Assembly (NCBI GenBank): GCA_017616895.1
Contig: JAFZXE010000011.1
Location: 62,001-126,000 of the forward strand
DNA length: 64,000 nucleotides
Direction of reading: 5' to 3'
From: Bacteroidales bacterium
GTDB taxonomy: Bacteria; Bacteroidota; Bacteroidia; Bacteroidales; P3
Below the pieces are notes generated by a model, which was not told the origin of the DNA, made no database searches, and worked only from the letters and a program-made list of their open reading frames with translations. The number at the start of each line of letters is the position of its first letter. Position 1 is the first letter of the stretch. Shown here one piece after another: positions 8,601-16,252 of this stretch. A program made the position numbers and the translations under genes.

Positions 8601-9921
8601 AAACCCTTCGGGTGGCACCTCTGTAGAATCATTTACCAAGCATGTTGTGGATGAATGGGGTGGTGGCCTTATTGATATGAGTGCTATCCGCGGATTTTTC
8701 GAGATGATAGTCAAGCCGGTCAACGGCACTTTGCAGATAAAATCGTATAGCTTCCTCGCGTTGGAGGCCGGCGAGGGCAATGCCGAGATACCGGTCAACA
8801 ACTACAGCATAAAGTATTTGGCGTATAACAACGCACCTATAGCAGAGAAACTACATGCAAGAGGGGCTCTGACCGATAATGTAAACGATGAAGATAAACA
8901 CATGAATACGGCCAAAGCAGTCCAGGCATTGACGTTCTTATTTAATGAATTTAAATCACAGGATTATATAAATAATGATGCATTTGTAAGAGCGTACAAC
9001 GATGCATGCAAAAAATTGGCGGAATTGCACATCAAAATAGGAGAAGACGACAAATCAATATTTAAGGGTGACTGGGATATTATTGATAATTTAACAAAAG
9101 ACGAATTTATTGAAAAATGTTTTGATATAGACGATCCGGATACATTTTTATCCCACCATACGTTATCGTGGCATGGTGGAAGTCCTGAAGGAGAAAGTGA
9201 ACGTCTTGTCAAAGATGCCTACTTGGCTATCCGTCAGATGATACGAATAGCTAAGCTTAAAGAAAAAGAGGTTGGTAATGATTATTTTATGTCCTTGCAT
9301 CATGAATTTGGATCGGTAATAAAAAAATTAAACGAAATGACGAATCCTTTGAATACTATTCCAGATTCAACTGTTTTTGACAATGTAAAGACAGGCGAAG
9401 CAGAAGCAAAAAAATTTGATTATTATGTAAATGGCGAGTTCGCCGCCAATAGTATTAGTTTCGACTACTCCCGATCCTGGCGTTATAAAATTCTTAAATT
9501 ATTGTCTTATCCTGGAGGGCCAACTCCGATAATAAACGAAGTTGAGTTCTTCAAAAAACATGGTATTACTGTTAATATGGGCGTAACTATCAAGGTTAGC
9601 GAATTGTATGATGATAGCAAATGGAGTGCCTATATCAATTCTTTGTCAATAAACGTGAAGGATCCTACCGGAGGACAAAAATTCTGGAATAAGGGGTTGA
9701 AAAAATACATCAACGATAAAGCTCTTACATTTCTTCCAGAAAAAGAGGTATGGGCAAAGGATTTCAAAGGTAAGATTCTGATGTCCGACGGAACACAGAC
9801 CATATCGTTTAAGAAAGAGGGGGAAGATGGGGTCTCGCTTCAATCTGCCCCGAATATTATTGATACTAAAATAGAGACATACACCGCAAGTTTAAAAAAG
9901 CTTCTAATCGAATCATTCTGA
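5686..9921 (+). CDS. tssI: T6SS spike protein VgrG (TssI), copy 1, extended
   Basis: A 1411-aa VgrG, about twice the usual size. Residues 1 to ~570 are the gp27-like base region (LSLHKMSFHRKVYEPGLID, FYDFLARVCNRCGEFMYFENG). The gp5-like OB domain begins at about 575 (QPQHAIVIDSDDPKNQGRV type) but is split: after the strand RVRIRFTW (~600) comes a ~145-aa Lys/Glu-rich coiled-coil insertion. The domain resumes at ~750 with AGTPWIRMVTPMATKGGGM and GDEVMVDFENGNVERPFVVG. A short beta-helix spike follows at ~895-955. Residues ~960-1411 are an unrecognised extension that could be an effector or a tip-binding part. VgrG trimers cap the Hcp tube and are secreted. The downstream partner gene starts 13 bp later. 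Confidence 0.92.
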   Translation: MANYILKLKNDGIDYTTNNNELLEYVEIGQNKKTILLNKEGTESIDLSLHKMSFHRKVYEPGLIDATIQISVDTSKNMPKIQKLLDLFMRKIVQLDVKTTNQNNEKITINIASEYYVHEIRPRYKTNKTNKTSMYVELKIYSIDNLMRINKFSEAYLGRKLREYIVKEGIKDYSFKGKTFYGKEKDNPYKIKLSDNDVLQNLSYGDVEFIQPYLVQYNETFYDFLARVCNRCGEFMYFENGELHVGLHLDKSATTKYKKLINLNEDKCNSIDYQNISEGVISVENYSHDSLKYEEFDNAGNLRNAPENNDESYNIKQINETGAYPETKTAEDGRPTKIYNDEVSNNEFFMPLYRDEFSGGWREQYFKNNIGEYIPLGLEALSCYDIVDASIHLLAGAGKIELKDLIKGDKAKEDGNEIIKTWAGTEKDKKGNDIPVKMGVPFADNERHRWTTLCYYSDIKNNEEIQEQKKVNVDMGDAFENLRLGDVVTLPYDEGNRYVVIEVGMDSETIDSESGNGESTTTYSSNMCFSAMPIIETTDTPPAWQSAKVNNVTTLEAKKMLKFFPPLLKTGAFRQSEPQHAIVIDSDDPKNQGRVRIRFTWQHYVDLNQITTSDITVSSIKSTIKVLKTVYEKVSAIPGKKENATDTEKKDRNDKIGNIKKDTNLSNEITNIETAKGKLDDPKTKSWKRDPEILNECKKNIKKIKEKIAKLSDDIDQKKINEIMADLKKEQNRLEKVLLKKNDADKEKEWILLEAGTPWIRMVTPMATKGGGMYFKPEKGDEVMVDFENGNVERPFVVGALYSKNVVAPMTPANEFAPGEHRIIKSPNGHHIKFEDATNLTTMLSFLPAFKFLKQWNIMPPKLDIGDSDSMINNLARNIMGGITIGDGLELCKINISGHDRKVTVQSTIGDVEISALSGITVSAPNGNIKIEGKNIDIAAGNRLTLTSGTNIYNKYKNPLSQGGIFSKDFWTNPSGGTSVESFTKHVVDEWGGGLIDMSAIRGFFEMIVKPVNGTLQIKSYSFLALEAGEGNAEIPVNNYSIKYLAYNNAPIAEKLHARGALTDNVNDEDKHMNTAKAVQALTFLFNEFKSQDYINNDAFVRAYNDACKKLAELHIKIGEDDKSIFKGDWDIIDNLTKDEFIEKCFDIDDPDTFLSHHTLSWHGGSPEGESERLVKDAYLAIRQMIRIAKLKEKEVGNDYFMSLHHEFGSVIKKLNEMTNPLNTIPDSTVFDNVKTGEAEAKKFDYYVNGEFAANSISFDYSRSWRYKILKLLSYPGGPTPIINEVEFFKKHGITVNMGVTIKVSELYDDSKWSAYINSLSINVKDPTGGQKFWNKGLKKYINDKALTFLPEKEVWAKDFKGKILMSDGTQTISFKKEGEDGVSLQSAPNIIDTKIETYTASLKKLLIESF

Positions 9922-9934
9922 AAAACGCGTATTT

Positions 9935-11725
9935 ATGGCTACATTTATGGACGACTGGAAAGGGGTGCTGGAGGATTTCCAGGACAGTGTGTCGAAAGAC
10001 CTTCACGAAATGCGCCAGTGCAAGGCCGAGGTGCAGGCCATCAAGGCGGAGCTGCAGAAGCAGATTAGCCACGGGCTTTACTACCGCGACCGCAACCGCC
10101 TTGTCGTCTCCGCGCCCGAGATAATCATAGGCAATGTGGATGAAAGCGGCACGCTGATGTCCGGAGTCTCGAAGGTGACCATTCGTGCTGGCGAGGTCGA
10201 ACTGCAGGGTGTCGGGTCGAATGGAAGCGTCAAGACCAGTGCCGCCAGCATCCGCCAGACGGCGGTGGATACGGGCATCGACGGCCAGGAGGCGGTGGTA
10301 TGGGCACAGTCGGAGGTGGTAAGCCAGGCTACGAGCATAGTGCTGGAGAGCAACGATGCAATAGACGTTTTCTCGCAACGGCCCTCGTCGGCTGGCCGCG
10401 GAGGGGGTCTCATACATGCCGACGGCTCACTGCGGCTCGAAGCCAGCATAGCAGCCGAGCAGCACAAGGCGATGATAGAATCGAAGATAAAAGAGCTGGA
10501 GCAGTCGAAGAAAGAGCTTGAAAAGATATCCTCCGACCAGAAGAAGAGTTTCGACAACCTGGCCAAGCAGCTGGAGCAAATCGCCGACGACCATGAGAAA
10601 ATCACCGCCGACGAGACCGAGTTACGCGTAAGTACCCAAGACCTCGGAGAACTGCAGGACCAGTTTGATTTCTATTCCGGAGCTTTGGCGAAAGCCACCG
10701 AGAGCTGGATAGGGACCATATCCACGCTGGCCGAGGTGAGCCGTCAGATAACGGCGCTGAAAGCCGAAAAAGGTAATATAACCACAGGCGACGCATACAA
10801 GAAAGAGAGCACAGGTGCGAACGTGTCGATAGTGGGTGAGCACATCAGTATGGCTTCAGCCGACGGCGAAGGCAACCTGCGTGACAACGAGGGGGCTGGC
10901 GTGAGCATCGTGGCCAACGAGGTGAGCATAGAGTCGCGCGAGGATGATATGTCGCTCAAGAAAGAGGGCAGCGTGAGCATCTCGGCCAAGACGCTGAACC
11001 TTACGACCGTGAACCCCGCCGAACTGGAATACGACAAGGAGACGGGCGAAATCAAGAAAGGCAAATATCCTGTTGAGGGCGACGTGTTCATCCGCTCGAA
11101 GAACATCACCCTTGAGGCGGTGGATAACGAGATTGAGGACGGCAAGGAGAAAGAGACCGCCCTGACCAAGGAGGGCAAGATAGCGGTGAGAGCCGAAAGC
11201 ATGGACTTCACCACCACCGACACAGAGGGCAAGGCGACAGGCAGCATAGGCATCAACAGCAAGGCGGTGAGCATACGTTCGATAGACGTGGATAAGGAGA
11301 AACGCACCGACGACAAGCTGGCAGCCGGAGGCACGATGCTGCTGCTGTCGGAGAAGATATATGTGGGCGCAAAGGACAAAGACCACAAGTCGAAGAAGCT
11401 GCAGGCGGTGAGCGAGGAGGTAGGCCTGTTTGCCGACAAGACGCTCGAGGCACAGCAGGGCGACGGCAAGGCCGTGGTGCAGCTTGACGGCGGCAACGCA
11501 TCCATCGCGGGCAGCAAGACACAGCTGTACGGCGACACCACAGTCAACGCCAAGACTGAAATCAAGGGCGACCTCAAGGCTCCGAAAGCCACCATCGACA
11601 ACGTGGAGGCGAAGAGTTCGTTCAAGTCGTCGAACATCAGCGACGGCATAGCGGTGCCGGCACCAGCGGCCTCGGCAAGCCTCAGCGCCAAACTGAAGAC
11701 GGAGGACTTAGCGGTCAGCAGTTAG
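9935..11725 (+). CDS. VgrG-linked beta-helical spike companion, copy 1
   Basis: A 596-aa protein with no signal peptide. It opens with a ~40-aa coiled coil (DDWKGVLEDFQDSVSKDL), then a beta segment (RLVVSAPEIIIGNV, KVTIRAGEVELQGV), a second coiled coil (~170-270), and from ~285 a long series of short strands: VSIVANEVSIES, VSISAKTLNLTT, VFIRSKNITLEA, IAVRAESMDFTT, IGINSKAVSIRS, MLLLSEKIYVGA. That rhythm resembles the intertwined beta-helix of VgrG/gp5 spikes. It ends in an Ala/Ser-rich tail. Tight linkage (13 bp) to vgrG, repeated at the second vgrG, suggests it extends the spike, binds the VgrG, or acts as a carrier or adaptor. I do not recognise a named family. Confidence 0.7.
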   Translation: MATFMDDWKGVLEDFQDSVSKDLHEMRQCKAEVQAIKAELQKQISHGLYYRDRNRLVVSAPEIIIGNVDESGTLMSGVSKVTIRAGEVELQGVGSNGSVKTSAASIRQTAVDTGIDGQEAVVWAQSEVVSQATSIVLESNDAIDVFSQRPSSAGRGGGLIHADGSLRLEASIAAEQHKAMIESKIKELEQSKKELEKISSDQKKSFDNLAKQLEQIADDHEKITADETELRVSTQDLGELQDQFDFYSGALAKATESWIGTISTLAEVSRQITALKAEKGNITTGDAYKKESTGANVSIVGEHISMASADGEGNLRDNEGAGVSIVANEVSIESREDDMSLKKEGSVSISAKTLNLTTVNPAELEYDKETGEIKKGKYPVEGDVFIRSKNITLEAVDNEIEDGKEKETALTKEGKIAVRAESMDFTTTDTEGKATGSIGINSKAVSIRSIDVDKEKRTDDKLAAGGTMLLLSEKIYVGAKDKDHKSKKLQAVSEEVGLFADKTLEAQQGDGKAVVQLDGGNASIAGSKTQLYGDTTVNAKTEIKGDLKAPKATIDNVEAKSSFKSSNISDGIAVPAPAASASLSAKLKTEDLAVSS

Positions 11726-11765
11726 CGGTTAGTAGTTAGCAATCAGCAGTTAGTGGTTAGTGGGC
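11710..11765 (+). repeat. 7-bp tandem repeat (AGCAGTT type), 8 units
   Basis: Eight head-to-tail 7-bp units of the form AG(C/T)(A/G)GT(T/C) overlap the last codons of the upstream companion gene, whose C-terminal residues AVSS are encoded by the array, and run into the intergenic space. The rest of the gap to 11844 is AT-rich without a recognisable signal. Confidence 0.85.
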
Positions 11766-11844
11766 AGATTTGTAATCAAAATTAATCTATCGTGACGAAT
11801 TGAATAAGGGAACCTCAACTATTAAACGATAAACAAACACAGAT

Positions 11845-14800
11845 ATGGCGGAATATATACTTAAGCTGAAAAACGACGGAATAGACTATACGACAAATAA
11901 TAATGAGTTGTTGGATTACGTTGAAATTGGCCAAAACAAAAAGACAATTTTACTAGACAAGGAAGGCTCTAAGAGTATTGACCTCAGCCTTCACAAGATG
12001 TCGTTCCATCGCAAGGTTTATGAGCCGGGGCTCATTGACGCCACAATACAGATAAGCGTGGATACCAGCTCAAATATGCCTACAATACAAGAGGTGCATG
12101 ATATGTTCATGAGAAAGGTCGTGGAGTTGGATGAGGGAAACACCGAGATTGCGAGCAAATACTATGTCCACGAGGTAAGTCCCCGTTATGAAAATGCCAA
12201 CGGCACCTCGATGTATGTGGATCTGAAAATATACAGCATCGACAACCTTATGCGTATCAACAAGTTCAGCGAGGCATACCTTGGTCGCGAGATGCGCAAA
12301 TATATTGCAACAGAGGGAATAAAGGACTACGTTCTCAATGTCGACACCTTCGACGGGGAGAAAAAACCGTATTATATCAACTTGAGTGAGAACGACGTTT
12401 TGCAGAACCTGTCGTACAGTGATGTGGAATTCATACAGCCTTATCTGGTGCAGTACAACGAGACGTTCTACGATTTCCTGGCACGCGTGTGCAACCGTTG
12501 CGGTGAATTTATGTATTTTGAGAATGGGGAGCTGCATGTAGGCCTGCATACCGATAATAAGGATACGAAGCAAAAGAAACTACGTAACTTTAACAACGAC
12601 GACGACAAGAAGAAATTCAAAAGTATAGCCTATAAAAATATTACCGAAGATGTACTTTCGGTGAAGGATTATGCACACGACAGTTTGAAGTACGAGATCC
12701 CTGGTAAAAAATATGGCAACTTGAACGAAGAGCCTGAAACTAAACTTATTGACCACTATAGTAGTTTCAACGTTGACCAGGTGGAAGAGACGGGAGCATA
12801 TCCAGAAACAAATCCGACAACGGACGGCAAACCTACAAAAATATACAACTACGAGGTGCCAAACGACGAGTTTTTTATGCCGCTCTATCGAGATCGGTTC
12901 GCAGGGTCTGTAATTAGCAATGCATTAACAAAAAATATCGGAGCTATCGTTTCAGGGGTGCTTGATACTATTGCTGGTGACAATAGCTTTGACAAACGCC
13001 TTGCTGCTGCAGAGCATGCTATTGAAATTGAAGGTAAGGCTACAATTAAAGCGGTTGAAATTAACAAAGGCGGCAACGAAATAATAAATACTTGGGCAGG
13101 TTCGGATGCTGAAATGGGTGCGCCTTTCGCCGACAATGAAAGGCATCGCTGGATGACGCTTAGCTACTATAGCGACATAAAATGCAATGAGGAGAGCCAA
13201 GAGCGAAAGATGGTAAGCATAGATATGGGTGACGCATTTGAGGATTTACGATTAGGCGACGTGGTGACATTACCATACGACATAGACAATAAGTATGTTA
13301 TTGTTGAGGTAGAAATGGACTGTGAAGCAATCGATAGTGAGTCTGACAATGGAGACTACAGTAGTAACATGAAATTCTATGCCGTACCGCTTAACATACC
13401 GCTTAAGAAAGGAGAAGGAACGTCCTCTGGCTGGAATGTAAGCTCTGACAATGAAAACATTGAATATACGGACAACGGAACGCTTAAGTGTTATCCTCCC
13501 CTACTAAAGACTAGCGCATTCCGGCAGTCAGAGCCGCAACATGCCATTGTAATTGACAGCAACGACCCCAAGAACCAGGGGAGAGTACGGGTGCGTTTTC
13601 CATGGCAACGCAAGGTGGATGTGGACCTAATTAAGTCAAGCGAGAATATAGTATCCAGTATTAAGGAAACAATTAAAGTCCTAAAAGACGTGTATGAAGA
13701 CGTGTATGCGATTCCGACTACGAATGAAAATAGTTCACAATCCGAAAAAACGGAAAGAGAAACTAAAATTAATGAAATCAAAACAGAAGACAAGTTAGGA
13801 ACGGAACTCAAAAAAATTGAAGAAAACATAAAAAAATATAATGATGGTAGTTGGGAGAAGGGGGAGTTATACAATGAATTAGTTCATATTAAAAAAATCA
13901 AAGAAAAGAAAATCGATAAACTAAAAGACAAAAGCGACCCCCAAAAAATAATCGAGATACTTGATAACATAAAAAAAGAGCAGCACAGGCAGGAAGACGT
14001 GATAAAAACGACTGTCGACAACGTGAAAGAGTGGACCTTGCTCGAAGCTGGCACACCTTGGATACGAATGGTCACACCGATGGCCACCAATGGTGGAGGC
14101 ATGTATTTCAAACCCGAGAAGGGTGACGAAGTGCTGGTTGAATTCGAGAACGGCAACGTGGAACGTCCTTACGTTGTAGGCACTCTGTACTCGAAGAATG
14201 TGGTTGCGCCCGAAGGAAACCGTATCATCAAGTCGCCCAACGGACATTACATAAAGATTGACGACCCTGTAAACATCTCCAATTTACTTGGAACTGTGCT
14301 TCCAGCCTTCGCTTTTATGAAGCAATGGGGTCTTATGCCTCCTAAGCTCGATTTAAATAGCGACGATGCCGTTAGCAACCTGATTAAGTCGTTGATGGGA
14401 GGCATAACCTTGAGTGACGGGCTGAACATGTGCCAGATAGGCATTTCTGGGCATGAGCGCAAAATCACCATCAATTCAACCATCGGTGATGTGGAAATCA
14501 GTTCGTTAACTGGAATAACCATCAAATCGCATGGCGATATTAAAATCGAAGGGAAGAATATCGACATCACTGCTGGCAACCGACTCACACTAACCTCAGG
14601 AACCAATCTTTACAAAAATCCTAGAGCCACAGAAGATGGAAGCACAGCTGTGGAAAGGGCAGAGTCTATTGTCAAGCGTGCGGACCAACTGATCGGGGGG
14701 ACTTTCGACTTGTCGTTAATCCGCTGTATTGCCGAAATCATCCTAAAACCCGTCAATGGAACCTTGCAGATAAAGTCGCACAGCTTCCTGAAACTTGAGG

Positions 14801-16197
14801 CCGGTGAGGGCAACGCCGAGATACCGGTCACGTCATACAAGACGAAATATCTGGCAGACACCACCATTAACAAGGGTCACAACATCAGTGGCTACCAAAC
14901 ATTGCAGTATATCCTGAACACTATCTATAGTTTGGAAAGCCGTCTCGACCAGATGATAAGACTACACGATGCGGCGAGCCAGAAATTGGCAGAACTATAT
15001 ATCCGTCATGATGGAAAGATTTTTGGCGAGGAAGATGGTAACCTGATAAAGAAACCTAAAGACGGGGATGAGTTTGTTAATATGTGTTGTGGTACCTGGG
15101 GAAAGGACCAGAAAATGAATAAGTTTACGCTATGGTGCGCTGTTAAGTGGCACAATTATGCCAGTTATCACGCCGACTACAAAGACGTGTTATACGCCGC
15201 ATATTATGCAATCCGTGAATTTTATAAATTCTGCGTAGAAACCGTGAAGGGTTTCCAGCAGATAGAGTATTTGAAAGAGGCATTTGACAGAAAACTTTTT
15301 TCAATAGGAAACACTACTGCTGCTGTCGCTGCTGCTACTGCCACTGCTGCTGCTGCCGCTTATGAGGCTGCTGTTCGTGCAGCTGATGCTGCTGATGCTG
15401 CTGCTGCTGCTGATGCTGCTTATAGCGCAGCTGATGCCGACTATGAGTTTGCAGCTGATGCTGTTGCAGCTGATGCTGTTGCAGCTGTTAATGCTGCTAA
15501 TGCTGCTGCAGCGGATGCTTTTGCTGCTTACTTGGCTATTGCAGATCACGATCTTCCTAATTCTAAAACAGTAAATGACGTATTCACAATATTAAACATG
15601 GTGGAATTTGATTCCCAATTGAAATTAACGGGTTTTTTACGGGAGGAGACTGGAAGACGCCTGGTCGCAAAAAGATGGGAACCTGCAAAAAATGAAATTA
15701 AAATTATTACAAAATCTTTGATGCGTGATATATGCCTTGAGGTTCTGAATATGGATGATACTTCTTCTATAAACAGCGATAGTACATTAGTAAAATCCGG
15801 AATAAAAGTTCATTTTACGGATGGGAGTAATCCTGCCTCATTTACTGTTGCTGATTTTGTCGATAAGTTTGAATTAGTAGGAAGGAGCGCTGGAGGTAAT
15901 GTTATGGAAAGTAATACTTTGGGAGCCGCTTTAGGTGGAAAACTCATGAAATATTTTGATGAGAAATTACTGACCTATTCGCCGGAAAGTGATGTCTGGA
16001 GTTCAGATGCCAAGCCTCGAATACTGATGTCTGAAGGTTCGGACACCATGTTGTTCAAACATGACGATTACTCGGCCGATGCCACAACCAGAGGAGTCAC
16101 GATAGAGGAGAGCCGTACTACTGCAAGACTGGACAAACCGCTTGACCTGGATGCAGCCACACGAAATTTGAGGGAACTTTTGAAAAAGTTATTATAA
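11845..16197 (+). CDS. tssI: T6SS spike protein VgrG (TssI), copy 2, extended
   Basis: A 1450-aa paralogue of the first VgrG, very close to it in the base region (residues 1 to ~250) and in the OB/beta-helix core. The OB domain is again interrupted, with RVRVRFPWQ near 584 and AGTPWIRMVTPMATNGGGM near 730, separated by a charged coiled-coil insertion of different sequence. The beta-helix is at ~876-922. The C-terminal extension differs from copy 1 in its middle, including an ~80-aa alanine-rich stretch (about 1156-1234). It then rejoins a shared terminal motif (LTYSPESDVWSSD...ILMSEG here, LTFLPEKEVWAKD...ILMSDG in copy 1). The pair therefore share ends and vary inside, as expected for alternative cargo or tip modules. 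Confidence 0.92.
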   Translation: MAEYILKLKNDGIDYTTNNNELLDYVEIGQNKKTILLDKEGSKSIDLSLHKMSFHRKVYEPGLIDATIQISVDTSSNMPTIQEVHDMFMRKVVELDEGNTEIASKYYVHEVSPRYENANGTSMYVDLKIYSIDNLMRINKFSEAYLGREMRKYIATEGIKDYVLNVDTFDGEKKPYYINLSENDVLQNLSYSDVEFIQPYLVQYNETFYDFLARVCNRCGEFMYFENGELHVGLHTDNKDTKQKKLRNFNNDDDKKKFKSIAYKNITEDVLSVKDYAHDSLKYEIPGKKYGNLNEEPETKLIDHYSSFNVDQVEETGAYPETNPTTDGKPTKIYNYEVPNDEFFMPLYRDRFAGSVISNALTKNIGAIVSGVLDTIAGDNSFDKRLAAAEHAIEIEGKATIKAVEINKGGNEIINTWAGSDAEMGAPFADNERHRWMTLSYYSDIKCNEESQERKMVSIDMGDAFEDLRLGDVVTLPYDIDNKYVIVEVEMDCEAIDSESDNGDYSSNMKFYAVPLNIPLKKGEGTSSGWNVSSDNENIEYTDNGTLKCYPPLLKTSAFRQSEPQHAIVIDSNDPKNQGRVRVRFPWQRKVDVDLIKSSENIVSSIKETIKVLKDVYEDVYAIPTTNENSSQSEKTERETKINEIKTEDKLGTELKKIEENIKKYNDGSWEKGELYNELVHIKKIKEKKIDKLKDKSDPQKIIEILDNIKKEQHRQEDVIKTTVDNVKEWTLLEAGTPWIRMVTPMATNGGGMYFKPEKGDEVLVEFENGNVERPYVVGTLYSKNVVAPEGNRIIKSPNGHYIKIDDPVNISNLLGTVLPAFAFMKQWGLMPPKLDLNSDDAVSNLIKSLMGGITLSDGLNMCQIGISGHERKITINSTIGDVEISSLTGITIKSHGDIKIEGKNIDITAGNRLTLTSGTNLYKNPRATEDGSTAVERAESIVKRADQLIGGTFDLSLIRCIAEIILKPVNGTLQIKSHSFLKLEAGEGNAEIPVTSYKTKYLADTTINKGHNISGYQTLQYILNTIYSLESRLDQMIRLHDAASQKLAELYIRHDGKIFGEEDGNLIKKPKDGDEFVNMCCGTWGKDQKMNKFTLWCAVKWHNYASYHADYKDVLYAAYYAIREFYKFCVETVKGFQQIEYLKEAFDRKLFSIGNTTAAVAAATATAAAAAYEAAVRAADAADAAAAADAAYSAADADYEFAADAVAADAVAAVNAANAAAADAFAAYLAIADHDLPNSKTVNDVFTILNMVEFDSQLKLTGFLREETGRRLVAKRWEPAKNEIKIITKSLMRDICLEVLNMDDTSSINSDSTLVKSGIKVHFTDGSNPASFTVADFVDKFELVGRSAGGNVMESNTLGAALGGKLMKYFDEKLLTYSPESDVWSSDAKPRILMSEGSDTMLFKHDDYSADATTRGVTIEESRTTARLDKPLDLDAATRNLRELLKKLL
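15310..15540 (+). repeat. Alanine/GCT-rich low-complexity tract inside vgrG copy 2
   Basis: About 230 bases dominated by GCT, GCA and GAT codons encode an Ala/Asp/Val stretch with local heptad-like AADA periodicity. It could be a long helix or a slippage-prone linker. The first VgrG has nothing similar at the equivalent place. Confidence 0.85.
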
Positions 16198-16252
16198 TCA
16201 TAAAGCAATCGGTTGATTCTATTTTTTCAATATTAGCCTGAACTAGACATAT

